A stretch of DNA of 64,000 nucleotides from positions 2,170,001-2,234,000 of the forward strand of contig WOFQ01000001.1 in assembly GCA_012184525.1 (NCBI GenBank). Direction: 5' to 3'. Source of the DNA: Xenoacremonium recifei (Eukaryota; Ascomycota; Sordariomycetes; Hypocreales; Nectriaceae). The notes beneath the pieces are model-generated. The model had not been told where the DNA came from, ran no database searches, and saw nothing but the letters and a program-made list of their open reading frames with translations. Below are positions 47,192 through 58,340 of the stretch, piece by piece (positions within the stretch are counted from its first letter, which is position 1; each line of letters opens with the position of its first letter). The translations under genes were made by a program, and so were the position numbers.

Positions 47192-49912
47192 ATGATCCCC
47201 CGACGCAGCTGGGCGTCGCCGTCGCAGGCGCTGCTGTCACGGGCTCTGCGATCCCCGGGAATTGGACCTCGGCCATTCGCCGCCATCGCGAATCGTCGCC
47301 AGTTCGAGCAGGGTAGCTTTCGCCCTGGCTTCAGGCTTCGACAACCCGCGAACCGCGCCTGGGAGACGACTATTGCGGCTCCTCCTTCCGAGGCGCCGCC
47401 GTCGTCTGAACCCGACGGAGAGAAGAGCGGCCACATCTCCGTGTACTCCAACGAGTCCATCCTCTTCTTCGAAAGTGCGACGCCCTCAAAACAAACCGCC
47501 CATTAGTAGTCATTGCTGACCAATTCGCATTTAGACATTTTCCCACTCAAACTAAGCACTATCCTGACGAAGCCATGGAAGTCGGACCATGATCTTTCGG
47601 ACCTGCTCCGTCGCTTTGAGACGTCCTCGTTGGGAATCATGGATCCGATCCGCCTCGTCAAGACAGCCCTACCCAACGATCTTCCAATCAAAGTGACAGA
47701 GATTCTGCCGCGCCTCAAAGACGGCGGCGCATACGTCAAATTTCAACACGATGCCAACTTGGATCCTTCCCAAATCGAAGGTAAACTGAGCTCTCCCTCA
47801 CGACGTCTTCCTCGTCACCTGCTTACGTTTCTCCCAGATATCTTGGCCAAGCACCTCAAGGAGAACCCCATCAAGCCTTGGTTCAACCCTTTCCGAAGAG
47901 TGACAGCTCGACTTGTGCAGGGTACGCCATGGCTCGAAGACTTATTCCGTTATCCTACCAGCTTGGTCAGGGTCGAGTTTGTACCCCCGGAGCCAGGCAC
48001 CACACCAGAAGAATTGCCTGAGGAGACGCTGTACACGCTGTTCCGCAAGTACGGAAAGATCGCCGATATCATTCCTCAGGCTCCCGACTCCAAGGTAGTC
48101 CCACGATACGCGTTGCTCGGTTTCCCGTCGATGAGAGATGCTATCATGGCTCGCAACTGCATGCATGGATTTGTCGTCAAGGAATCCCTCGGAGGTGGTG
48201 TTGGCGGAACCCGCCTTCGGATGTCGTATGAGAAACGGGTCAAGGCGAACAGCCTCTGGAACTGGTTGACGAACCACCCACGTATCGTGATACCCGTTCT
48301 GGCTGCCTTTGTTGCTGGTCTGTCCGTTATCATTTTCGACCCCATCCGCGAGTTCTTCATCAAGGCCCATGTGCAGCAGACGCTCAAGTTTAGACAGTCC
48401 AAGATCTTCAAATGGTTTAAGAAGCAGACGGACAACTTCTCGCTCATTGGCAAAAAGGAAGAGAAGGACGGCCTCAAGACAATCTGGAATCATCGCCGAG
48501 AAGTGATCGAGCAGGTTCACAATTGGCTGGACGAGACGTCGGACACTTTCATAGTTGTCACCGGCCCGAAGGGCTCGGGTAAAGTCGAGATGGTCATGAA
48601 TCAGTCGCTCGAGGGCCGTAAGAATATCCTCAAGATCGACTGCAAGCCCATTGTCGACGCGAGAGGCGAGGCTGGCACCATCAAACATCTGGCCCTAGCT
48701 GTGGGATACCGACCCGTCTTCTCTTGGGCTAACAGTATGAGCAGCATGGTCGATCTCGCGGTTCAGAGCACTACGGGTGTTAAGGCCGGCTTCTCGGAGA
48801 CGCTGGAGTCACAGCTCAGCAAGATTCTTCAGACGACATCGGCTGCACTCAAGGATGTGGCACTGTCAGGACGCAATAAGAAGGATGCAGATGCGAATCT
48901 CTCGGAAGACGCGTTCCTCGAGGCTCACCCTGAGCGCCGACCTGTCGTGGTCATCGACAACTTCCTCCACAAGAACGAGGAGAAGAGCATTGTTTACGAA
49001 AAGATGGCCGAGTGGGCGGCGTCTGTTGTTCAGAACAACATTGCCCACGTCATCTTCCTGACTACCGACTCGGCGTACTCGAAGCCCTTGGCCAAAGCCC
49101 TGCCTGATCGCGTCTTCCGCACCGTCTCGCTCGGTGATCTCGCCCCTGATGTGGCCAAGAACTTCGTTATTGGTCGCCTCAAGGATCAAGGCATGGCCGA
49201 AGAGGAGGATGGCGACGATGAGAAGGCCAAGCAACCGCTTCGCCGTCCCAACCTGGCTGAGTTGGACGCTTGCATCCACACATTGGGCGGGCGCCTGACG
49301 GATCTCGAGTTTCTCGCTCGCCGCCTGCGCGTCGGTCAGAGCCCGAAGCAGGCCGTGGATGAGATCGTTGACGAGACAGCCATCGACATCGTACGCATGT
49401 TCCTCCTCGGCAAGCCGTCCGACGTCGAGGATTCACGATGGTCGCCCCAACAGGCCTGGCACCTGATCAAGAGCCTCGCCCAGACACCCTCCCTGCGTTA
49501 CAACCAAGTGCTCCTTTCAGGCCCCTTTGCCGCCGCCGCCGACCCAGCTGCCTCTCTCGAGAACCTCGCCTCGGCCGAACTCATCGCCGTGTCAACACAC
49601 CAGGGCCGTCCGCAAGCTATCACAGCTGGCAAGCCGCTGCATCAAGCCGCCTTCGCCGTTCTGCTGCGCGACAAGGTGCTGCGCGCCAAGATGGACCTCG
49701 ACGTGCTGACCGAGTTGAGCAAGGTTGAGGCCAAGAACGTCGACAAGGTCGAGAATGAGCTTGCACTGCTGGGCACGCTGCCGCGTCAGACTGGCGAGAC
49801 GGCCGGCCGTATTACGTTCCTGTTGGCTAAGCTTAACACCAGCCAGGCCAAGATTGCGCAGTGGGACGTGGAGATGGGCAAGCTGAAGAAGATTCTTAAT
49901 GAGGAGTATTAA
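47192..49912 (+). CDS. yme2: Mitochondrial escape protein 2 (YME2/RNA12)
   Basis: Three exons, 47192-47474, 47535-47780 and 47838-49912, give 867 residues, close to yeast Yme2. This is an inner-membrane protein that influences mitochondrial DNA maintenance and inner-membrane organisation. In order: an Arg-rich presequence (MIPRRSWASPSQALLSRALR), a matrix-facing RRM at about 219-308 (LVRVEFVPP, YALLGFPSMRDAIMARNC), a single transmembrane helix at about 326-344 (IVIPVLAAFVAGLSVIIFD), and an AAA-like NTPase domain with the P-loop GPKGSGK near 419 and VVVIDNFLHKNE as a Walker B candidate. A Leu-rich helical end follows. The second intron (57 nt, stop-free, multiple of three) would insert 19 residues if retained. 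Its removal gives the continuous IEDILAKHLKENP. Confidence 0.93.
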
Positions 49913-50318
49913 GCGGGCTGCGAGGCTATCAGTGCTACGAGCCAGGGGTCTTGGTTGACCGCAATAGTGAGGAAGGAGGCAATGTAATCTAGTATAGGAT
50001 GTCATCAGATACCCTTCTCAAATTCTCATTCTGTAGTACTTTCTCTCCCAGTTCAAAAGAAAACAACAAGAAAACAAGGCCCCAAGACCCATCATCGCAA
50101 AGTGATATCATCACATCTTCCCGTATGCAACACCACCGCCCCAACCCGCATGAAAATCATTAAGTCCGCCCGCTTGCCCTGTCTGCTCTTCCGCATTCCA
50201 ATAACGACTAACACAGACAGCCAGCCAACTCCGATTGCCCGAGAAACAGAGAGACGTGAAGGAGAGTAATAAAAGGAAGGCATGTACAACGAAGACCCGC
50301 AACAGCCTGTTTTTAGGC
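49913..50318. other. 3' regions of convergent YME2 and MIF2 genes
   Basis: Purine/pyrimidine-rich downstream sequence of both genes, with A-rich runs near 50055-50085. No gene is supported. Confidence 0.5.
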
Positions 50319-52316
50319 TCAGTAGCCGATCATAGAAGTCTGGGACTGGTCGGCCAGGGCGGATGAGATCTCGCAGGCCTGGGAGAAGAAGATCCGGCTG
50401 GGCACGTCGTAGTCGTTGGTGATGCTGTAATAGTTCCCTGCCGCACATGTTAGACACCTCACAAGATCTAGGGGACGGATAGCAGACTCACCTCGCGGGA
50501 CAAACCACATGCCTCCAGCCGTGATACGGAACTGCGCCTCGTTGACCGTCACGAGCACCTTTCCGTAGTGCACGAAGAACACCATGTGCATCTTGCGCGA
50601 GTTCTTGGGCCGCTTCTCGGCGCCGGGCGGCAGGTCGACGATGCCGGCACCCATGAAGGGCATTGTCAGCGTTTTGGCGAAGCGGAACGTCGCGTCGCGG
50701 ATGTCCTTGGTCTCGACGGCCGCCGCCGAGAGCGCAATCTGTTCCTCGGCGATCTGCACGGGCTCGTCTTCGGCTGGGGGATGTAGCTCGTGCTCTGGTT
50801 CCCATAGGACGACCTCGCCGGCCACTGTGCCGGGATGGACTTCCCACTCTTCCAGCTCTTCCTCTGGCGCAGCCCTTCTGGCAACTCCTTTGCCTTTTCT
50901 GCCCGGCTTGGCTCGGGCCCCGCGTCGTGATTGAGGCTCTTCTTCCGGTACGCGGATGATCTCCTTGATGGTTGGCATGACGAAGCGGTTGCGCGCAAAC
51001 GCATCATCTTGCTCTTCCTCTTCCATAACGACCTGCTCGCCTTTCCACCAATTAAGCGGGCGGTATGAGTGTCTTCCGGACCGTGTCTGGACCACCTCGT
51101 CCGGGTCTCGTCGGACTGATACCAGGCCGCGAGACTTGGGCATAGGAGGACCTCGTTGTAGAGCCGCAAAAGATGTCTCGCCCACGTCTCCAGAATCTGC
51201 TGTTTTTGGTTTCCGCCCAGGTTTGCCCCGGGGTTTGGGCTCGGGCTTCGACGTTCTGGCTAGTTGTGGTTTTGATGCCTTGGCCTGCGTTCGTTGCCTC
51301 TTGGTCACAGGCGCAATATCCTCATCTTCGTCAGACTGATCATCCGGCGAAGCCCTTACTGCCCCTCGTTTTCTGGACGAGGCTACAGCAGGTTTCGCAG
51401 GCGCATCCTTCTTGGGTGGCCTTCCTCTCGGCTTCGGTCGTGGCGCGGGCTCCTCTTCCTCTGGCTCTTCATCAGAGGGAATCGGCTCCTCGGGCGGTGG
51501 ACTCGAGACAATAACCTTGGGCGCTGCTTTGGGTCTGCCGCGCCTACTCTTCGTGGCGCTTCGTTGGATCACGGATTCTTCCTGGACCGGGAAATCCTCA
51601 CGTTGCGGCGAACTTCCCGACATGTCATTGACCATCTGCATCGACTCCTCTAATAGCTCCATGTTGTCAATCTCCTCCTCTTCCTCTTCCTCGTCTTCCT
51701 CATGCACAGTTCCGTTCACACCATTCGTCCGCCCCTTACGGCCCCCGAAATCAAGCTTCCGGGTCACTGTCGGTTCACGATCCTCGCTTATTGACCCGCG
51801 CGTAGGTGATGAGAAACGGTCTAGAAGAGGATTCCGACGTGCGGGCGATTGTAGATTTGTTTTGGCAGGCGAGCGACTTCGTGGCATGGGTAAGAGTTGG
51901 GGCCGATTCTTCAGAAGTGTCCTAGGTCCTGGTCCGGCGCCTGATACATGTCAGCAGTTTTGATGCGATGAATTCTCAAAGCCGGTTCCTTCATACTGGA
52001 TGCAATGTCCATATCCTCACTTCCCGAGTCATCGTCATCGTCTCGTTGTCTCGGCGTGGGCGCTTTCTGGGGGGACGACAGAAGGTCATCCAGCGGCTGC
52101 ATGCCATGCTCGTCGCGCACACCTGTATCCTTCAAAAAAGCGCCAGTTTTGCTACAATGGCAGAATGATTAGCCGGTTTCTAGAGCGTAGCCTTCGACCA
52201 TGCGAAAGCCCTCAATCACTGTGCGAGCGCGCGGCGCATACTCACCGACCGCGAACACCCAGCTCGTGGAAGGCCTGCGGTGAGGAAGTGTCGCCGCGCT
52301 TCCCGCGAGGCGCCAT
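50319..52316 (-). CDS. mif2: Inner kinetochore protein MIF2/CENP-C
   Basis: Four exons on the minus strand, 52246-52316, 51997-52151, 50492-51940 and 50319-50437, give 597 residues. This is the conserved kinetochore scaffold that binds CENP-A nucleosomes and the Mis12 complex. The N-terminal motif AFHELGVRGRKTGAFLKDTG is split by a 94-nt intron. Ser-Pro-rich and acidic segments (EEDEEEEEEEID) follow, then AT-hook-like GRP repeats (SRRGRPKAAPK, KPRGRPPKK). The CENP-C motif RSGRHSYRPLNWWKGEQ lies near 359-376. The C-terminal cupin dimerisation domain includes MHMVFFVHYGKVLVTV and MWFVPRGNYYSI. The 56-nt second intron (GTATGA donor, CTGAC branch, TATCAG acceptor) fixes a frame change that would otherwise leave the gene split in two. 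Confidence 0.93.
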
Positions 52317-52960
52317 GCTGGGTAGATGCTAAGTATAAAAGGCTGTATAATAGAGCGCTCGGGATTCCCGTCAACTTTTGCTCGTCCGGGCTTGTGATGG
52401 CGGTGTTGGGCGACGGAAATGGCGGTTGCGACGCGGTTCGGCCGACGTTTGTTGTTGGAGACTTTTAGCTGGGACGGGGCCGTCGGCAGGGATTCCTTTG
52501 GGGGGCGCCTGCTGGAGCTGGTGTTTACTTTTGTCCACCTTATTGGCGCTGCAGAGCTTCCAGTGGAATTTCTTAGTGCCCGACGCCTGAAGATCCACTG
52601 GAGCTCCATTAACTACAGAGTGACACCTGCTGCTGGATTAGCTAAGGCAGCCTAAAAGGCTTAGTGCATTGATTAAAGCTCAGCGCGTCTCCCAGCACCG
52701 AGTCTCAGCAAAGACGCGTCGAGGGGCTGGGCTGGGCTGCTTCTTTCTTTCAACGACATCCAACCATCTTCTACCAGAGACCAGCCCCGGGGCCAATTCA
52801 TGCGAACCCAGGCATTCTTGTCATTCTGTTGCCTGTTTATGCCTCATTGAACTTTGGCAATCCAATTTTTCTTTTGTACCCTTTGTCTTCATTGTGCAGG
52901 CACTCCACTGCGAGGTCGACGTTACGCCCTGAACTTCAACACCAAGATCTAGACCTCACA
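52317..52960. promoter_or_regulatory. Divergent promoter region of MIF2 and RNase H2A
   Basis: 644 bp between divergent start codons. The right half is pyrimidine-rich, with a leader just before 52961. An upstream in-frame ATG at 52829 could extend RNase H2A by 44 hydrophobic residues, but this is unlikely. No defined element is seen. Confidence 0.45.
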
Positions 52961-53947
52961 ATGACCGACTCACAACCAGAAGCGTCTTCCGGGACCTACA
53001 CTCCCCCTTCTGTTCACCACGAGACACTTCTTACCGGCGCCTCCTACTCACATTTCTCTCCCATACCGCCGGCGCTGCTCCCCACCGACCCCTCCGATCC
53101 ATCCTCAGCTCCCGCATGCTGCCTCGGCGTTGACGAAGCCGGACGCGGCCCCGTGCTCGGCCCTATGGTCTACGGTGTCTTTTTCCTCCCGCTACCGCTC
53201 TCTGATCCGCTCCTCCGCACCACTCACCACTTCGACGACTCCAAGGTGCTCACACCCGCCGTGCGTTCCGCCCTCATGCGCACCCTCTGCACACCCGGCT
53301 CCGACCTCCACGATAGCTGCGGCTGGGCTACCGCTTCGCTGTCCGCCCAAGACATCGCCGCCGGCATGTTACGCCCTAATGCTGCGTATAACCTCAACGC
53401 TCAGGCTATGGACGCCACTGTCGCCCTCATTCGTGAGGTCTACGCCAAGGGCGTCAACGTGCAGGAGATCTATGTCGACACAATCGGCCAGCCCGCGGCT
53501 TACCAGGCCAAGCTGCAAAGAGTCTTCCCGACCGCCAAGATCACTGTCGCCAAGAAGGCCGATAGTCTGTATGCCTGCGTCAGTGCCGCTTCAGTGTGCG
53601 CCAAGGTGACGCGTGATGCTGCTCTCGAGGCCCTTTATGAGGCGCGCGGTGAGGAGGGTGAGGACAATGAGGGCATGGCGTGGGGCTCCGGATACCCTAG
53701 TGATGGTAGATGTGTAAGTTGGTTGAAGGGTAACATGCATCCTGTCTTTGGATGGGGACCAGAGTGCCGCTTCAGCTGGGGTACAGCTAAGGACATGCTG
53801 GAGGGCAAGTTGGGCGTCAAAGTCGAGTGGCCAGCAGAGGACGATGGGGAAACGAGCCGACTCACCGACTTCTTCGTCTCTGGGGATGCTGAGACGAACG
53901 AGCTAGGAACATGGTTCGGCACATCAACAGGGCTGGAAGCATTTTAG
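52961..53947 (+). CDS. rnh201: Ribonuclease H2 subunit A (catalytic)
   Basis: A single exon gives 328 residues. The enzyme cuts RNA in RNA:DNA hybrids and removes single ribonucleotides built into DNA, acting in the nucleus with subunits B and C. Catalytic residues fall in the expected places: Asp58 and Glu59 in GVDEAGRGPVLGPMVYG, Asp173 in YVDTIG, and Asp201 in KKADSLYACVSAASVCAKVT. The substrate-contact block SGYPSDGRCVSWLK is present. The end TSRLTDFFV resembles a PIP-box-like segment but lacks the full consensus. I chose the ATG at 52961 (ACAATGACC) because the in-frame start at 52829 adds an implausible hydrophobic leader. Confidence 0.94.
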   Translation: MTDSQPEASSGTYTPPSVHHETLLTGASYSHFSPIPPALLPTDPSDPSSAPACCLGVDEAGRGPVLGPMVYGVFFLPLPLSDPLLRTTHHFDDSKVLTPAVRSALMRTLCTPGSDLHDSCGWATASLSAQDIAAGMLRPNAAYNLNAQAMDATVALIREVYAKGVNVQEIYVDTIGQPAAYQAKLQRVFPTAKITVAKKADSLYACVSAASVCAKVTRDAALEALYEARGEEGEDNEGMAWGSGYPSDGRCVSWLKGNMHPVFGWGPECRFSWGTAKDMLEGKLGVKVEWPAEDDGETSRLTDFFVSGDAETNELGTWFGTSTGLEAF

Positions 53948-54200
53948 ATTTTGACGGTCGGCGTTTTGGACATAACTTGGGAACCGGTTCACTGGAATGA
54001 ATTTGGGAAAAGGAACAGGGTATTCATGTTAATGATGATCTGAAATGGAATTCATACAACACCATAATTCTACACAGTCTCAGCAAAACTATGGAATTCG
54101 GCAGTCAATCAGCCAGTCAGACACTGCAAGCTTTGGAACGAGGATGGCTCCGGAACATTGAACTTTTATTTCTCGAGACAAAGGACACATTGACATAAGC
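53948..54200. other. Short shared 3' region of convergent RNase H2A and OYE genes
   Basis: 253 bp separate the two stop codons. Sequence is AT-rich with no gene. The 3' UTRs of the two transcripts probably overlap. Confidence 0.5.
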
Positions 54201-55466
54201 TCACTTTTGTGCTTTCGAGTACTGCAATGGCCATTGAACCTTGACACCCAGACTTTTAGCAGCATTGAGAACGAACTGCGGATCCCTTAGAAACTGACGA
54301 CCAACGAACACCAAATCCGCTTGAGGCTCAGTATGACTGTCCTTGTCGAGATGTGCGCCTTGGACGATGCTCGAAGCCATCTCCGGGTTATCAATTAGCC
54401 CTACAGCAGCAACCAGCAGTGGTATCCCATCTTCGCGGAGCCCTTGACGAATCTTTGCGGCAAAATCGACCTGATAGTATGGATGGATTTGGATCTTTTG
54501 CTCGTCGTGGTTGCCCCCAGATGAAACGTCCACAATGTCCACGCCAAAACTGGGGAGCAGCTTTGCAAGTCGGAGAGTCTCTTCAACAGTCCAGCTGTCT
54601 CGTCCAGTCCATTCCATCCAGTCTGTGGCTGAAAGACGAAGAGACAAAGGCATCGTATCTGGGAGAACTGCTCTCAAGGCCTGGAGCAATTCAAATAGGA
54701 AGCGACATCGGTTCTCAAAGCTCCCCCCGTAATGATCAGTCCGCTGGTTTGTAAGAGGGGATAGAAATTGATGGACTAGGTAGCCATGAGCTCCATGGAT
54801 TTCAATCAGATCTGGAAGATGTCAATGGATGGTTTATCAAACGATGGCATATCTTGACTTACCAACGCCTGCTTCAACAGCTCTCTTCGCCGCTTCAGCA
54901 AAAGATTGAATTACCTGATTGATATCCTTCTGCTCGAGCGGCTTGGGAATAGCGTGCTTCTTGGCTGAGATTGGACTCGGTGCCCAAACATCATCCGGCC
55001 ATCCTCCCTCATTTGATGTAGCCATTTCGAATACTCCATCGGTCTCCCAGGGAACTTTCACACTTGCCTTTCTACCAGAATGAAATAGCTGAATCGCAGC
55101 CTTTTGGCCCTGGGAGTGTATAAAATCAACGACGCGCTTGAGTGGACCGACCTGACTATCTTGCCACAGGCCGGATTCCCGGGGCGTTACGCGGCCGTTG
55201 GGAGTGACAGCAGTTGCCTCCACCATGATCAGGCCTGCACCACGTATTGCCAATGATCCTAGGTGAACCAGATGGAAGTCTGTGAGATGCCCGTCTTGGC
55301 AACTGAACATGCCCATAGGGGAGACGACGAAGCGATGTTGTAGACATAGTCCTCTGATCGTGATCGGGCAGAAGAGTGTAGGTATATCGTTCCCCTTTTC
55401 ACCCAACGCCGTTCCAGGTACATGAAGTGACGGCAGCGGTAACGGGTTTGTACTGAAATTAGACAT
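54201..55466 (-). CDS. NADH:flavin oxidoreductase, Old Yellow Enzyme family
   Basis: Two exons on the minus strand, 54863-55466 and 54201-54811, give 404 residues. The 51-nt intron has a GTAAGT donor, a TTGAC branch and a TTCCAG acceptor. The fold is an FMN-binding TIM barrel that reduces activated double bonds with NAD(P)H. Landmarks are FVVSPMGMFSCQDGHLTDFH with a Cys where YqjM-type enzymes have theirs, ESGLWQDSQ, IQLFHSGRKAS, the substrate His pair in LIEIHGAHGYLVHQFLSP, NQRTDHYGGSFENR, and DLVFVGRQFLRDP for FMN phosphate binding. The thermophilic-like (YqjM/class III) branch is most likely. It shares a 511-bp intergenic region with a divergent Zn2Cys6 regulator, suggesting control by that neighbour. 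Confidence 0.93.
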
Positions 55467-55977
55467 TTTCGATTTGGGATAGTGACGTTTATAGGAGATG
55501 TTAGTGTCGTTGTAGAGGACAAATGGCTAGAATTAGACCAAAGACCAGAGTCCTGCAATTGCTTGATGACGACCCAAGTACACTCTCTCTGAATGATATA
55601 GAAAAAAGAGAGTCGTTCAAAGAGGAATTCGTGACCTTTATACTTGCTCTGTCTCCAGAACTGATCTCGCTGGGTGCTTTGGTGACTCCGTAGTCGGGAT
55701 ATCTCCATATTCAGCTTGTAATACTATTGGCTAGAATCTAAGAGTGGACTTGTCTTTCCGGAAGGAATATACGAGCTGACCAATGAATTCTTTCAACATT
55801 GGTCTTTTGTGGGATCTCGACTTATTAATCGCCAAACTCCTGAAATTCCTCCATCTCACATCACAATTGTTGATCTTCTTCCACAGCCTCACGAGTTTCG
55901 GCCCGTCAACGGGGCACTCAAGTCAGAGAAAGAAAGGCACCAATAAACGCTCATTGAATTCGGATGCAGTACCTGAC
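55467..55977. promoter_or_regulatory. Shared divergent promoter of the OYE and Zn2Cys6 genes
   Basis: 511 bp between start codons on opposite strands. I see no clean CGG-spaced palindrome by eye. The single Zn2Cys6-type triplets CGG and CCG present here are too short to call. Confidence 0.45.
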
Positions 55978-57391
55978 ATGGGACCCACCATGGACGGTCT
56001 AAGTGAGCTTGAGACGGAACAGAAGTCGAATGATGCTCCAGCGCGAAGACGAAGATTTGCAGCGAAGTCCAGAACTGGTTGCATAACTTGCAAGTTAGTT
56101 GGACTGAAAGTCTCAAAGATTACAATCAGCTGACCATAGATATAGGATTCGGAGAGTGAAATGCACCGAGGAAAAGCCTCAGTGTCATCGTTGCACATCA
56201 ACGGGCCGCAAATGCGATGGCTACTCAATGCCTACCATATCGGCTTTGAACAAATGCAAACAATTCCCGGAATCCTCATCGGTACTTAGTCCATCTGAGA
56301 AGCAGGCTATGCATCTTTTTCGGACCGAGATTTCTCAGCTGATCGCATCTACTGTCGATAAGGACTTCTGGACATATGATGTTCTACAGGTAGCGGAGGC
56401 CTTCGCGCCAATACGCCATGCATTGACGGCGTTCGCGGTAGCCTATCAGACTAAGGTATTGCCTCAAGGGACTTCTACCATCTCACCACACTTTACAATA
56501 TCCCAATACAACAAGTCTGTTCACATTCTCCGCACATGCTGCCAGAAGTATACGCGACTCTCACGCATCCACAAGATTGCTGTCTTGATCACGAATCTCG
56601 TCCATATCAGTCTCTGTGCCTTACAGGGATTCAAAGCGGAAGCCTGTCAGCACCTCCGTAGTGGACTAGCATTATTACAAGATTGGTGCCTCCAAATCCT
56701 CGAGGAAGAACAGCGTCACCAGATCCATTTGTCTCCGATCCGCAACATATTGCTGATTCTCACACGGCTTGATACTCAAGCGCGGATGATTCTTCTTGTA
56801 AACGGTGACACCTCGGGTCTGCCGTGGGTATCATACAATATCCCCTATGATGTGATGACAGATGGCACATCTAGTCTGATTACCCAGGCGCTGTTCCAAG
56901 CGGAGATACTTCTTAACAATGCCCTACGTGACCATAAGTCAGGAGAAGCTGGATCACTTATCGACACATATTACTACCTAAGTCAGTTGCAAAGCTTAGA
57001 TATGGCCCTCCAAACCTCGTACAATAATGCATATGTCAGCGAAGGCCGACTTCAAAGTTTTCGCTTGAAACGACTCTTGCTTCAGTTATTCCTCGACACG
57101 AATGTTGCTGTAAGTCCTTTACGGTTTCGTGTCGATGAACTTTGTGTCGAGATTCTGGATCTTTCCTACAAAATTGTACAAGCTTTGAAGTTGAATGACT
57201 GCAAGATTTCGTTTTGTCTGGCTGGCGATGCCGTGGAGGCTCTGTTTCTGGTTGGGTTTCTCTCGACAGATGGGATCGTCCGACAGAGAGCTTGTCGACT
57301 TTTACGCAGTCATCACATTCTGGAAGGGGTATGGCAGAGCTCAATAGCAGCAGACACGATAGAAATGCTCATGGATAGAGAAGGAAGATAG
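55978..57391 (+). CDS. Zn2Cys6 fungal transcription factor
   Basis: Two exons, 55978-56093 and 56146-57391, give about 453 residues. The zinc cluster has Cys35, Cys38, Cys45, Cys52, Cys55 and Cys62 (pattern C2C6C6C2C6C) and is split by the 52-nt intron, a common position in this family. A basic stretch precedes it (RRRRFAAKSRTGCITCK). The remaining 390 residues are helical and resemble the fungal middle region (DUF3468-like) rather than the Fungal_trans domain. It would bind CGG-type half sites as a dimer. An in-frame Met at 55783 would add 65 mostly hydrophobic residues; I prefer MGPTMDGLSELET, or the Met four codons on. The divergent OYE gene is the obvious candidate target. Confidence 0.88.
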
Positions 57392-58340
57392 GATGAAGTG
57401 GCATTAGACTGTGTTGATTAACAGTTCAACACTGCCCGGGGGTAGCTCATTATTTCTCTTTGGCGGATCACTGAAAGCATTTCCTTCTTAGGAATTATGT
57501 ATCGACGCTTAGCCTCCGAACCTGCTAGTATATGCATGTGGCTCAGGATCTGAGTCTAGCCTCCGGCGTCGGGTATTTGTGCTTATCATATAAGCATAAA
57601 AGTCATGAGCTAACATGGCGTGGTTGAATCCCCAAGTGAATGCCACCTTAGGCTTTAAAGCTCTGGCACGCGCTATCTTGGTGACACCCAGCTCCATGTG
57701 TGTCTGCTGTGGCTGAAGCTTCGTTTTTCAGCTCGCGAAGTCGTCAGCTTTAGCTCAAGTCCTAGTCAGGCCTCCAACTGACGGTTGAACAGTTAGTTAT
57801 GAGCATAAATATCTTCCTCGTTTGCAATACCCCCCTCTGTACTGCCAAGAGACCAGTAAGCATCATCATTTCTTCTGATATCTGCTCTTGAACGAGCCGG
57901 CAATTATGGTCAAAGTCTAGTTCGCACGGCACTTTGCCTTACCATGTTCGTGGCACATCACAGCCACCTGCAAGTCGACGTGGCAGACGCTGCTGCGGCT
58001 GTGCAACCTGCCTCGCCATATTTCTGCCTCCCAAAGCGGCATGCAGGCCAGACCATTTTGCCTCGACTTGACCTAGCTGGAGTGCGATGCTCTCCTGTAA
58101 AGTGTGACTCTTCTTCTCCATTTGTGATAACGACAGTGTCGATCTGAGATGATGAGAAGCGAGGACTGGCAGCGACTCCATCACAGCTGACGAGCTTGCT
58201 GACCAAATTCGGGCGCCAATCTACGAGTAGGTCTGGTGAGTACGCTGTCCACCAGGCCAGGTGGCTGTCCGATGCTAACACTTCTGATTTCACAGGTACG
58301 ACTCCCTCGATCGTCCAGGACTAAGCCTATCATCGTCGAA
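57392..58340. other. Intergenic stretch before the STAND gene
   Basis: Frames on both strands overlap and none is recognisable. The last 60 bp contain CTAAC and TCACAG just ahead of the start codon, which could be a 5' leader intron end (acceptor near 58295). No RNA gene was found. Confidence 0.4.

Noticed and set aside
51877..51947. Alternative 71-nt intron in MIF2 (donor GTATCA)
   Set aside because: Keeps phase but lacks a branch site; the 51941-51996 intron has a good donor, CTGAC branch and CAG acceptor and yields a more natural protein.
52829..52960. 44-residue N-terminal extension of RNase H2A
   Set aside because: Hydrophobic, not typical of the family, and lies in a pyrimidine-rich leader; the start at 52961 has better context.
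55783..55977. N-terminal extension of the Zn2Cys6 protein
   Set aside because: Would add a hydrophobic leader in front of a nuclear DNA-binding protein; downstream Met codons fit the family better.
57509..57697. 62-codon minus-strand frame before the STAND gene
   Set aside because: No recognisable family, short, and no splice-linked extension found.
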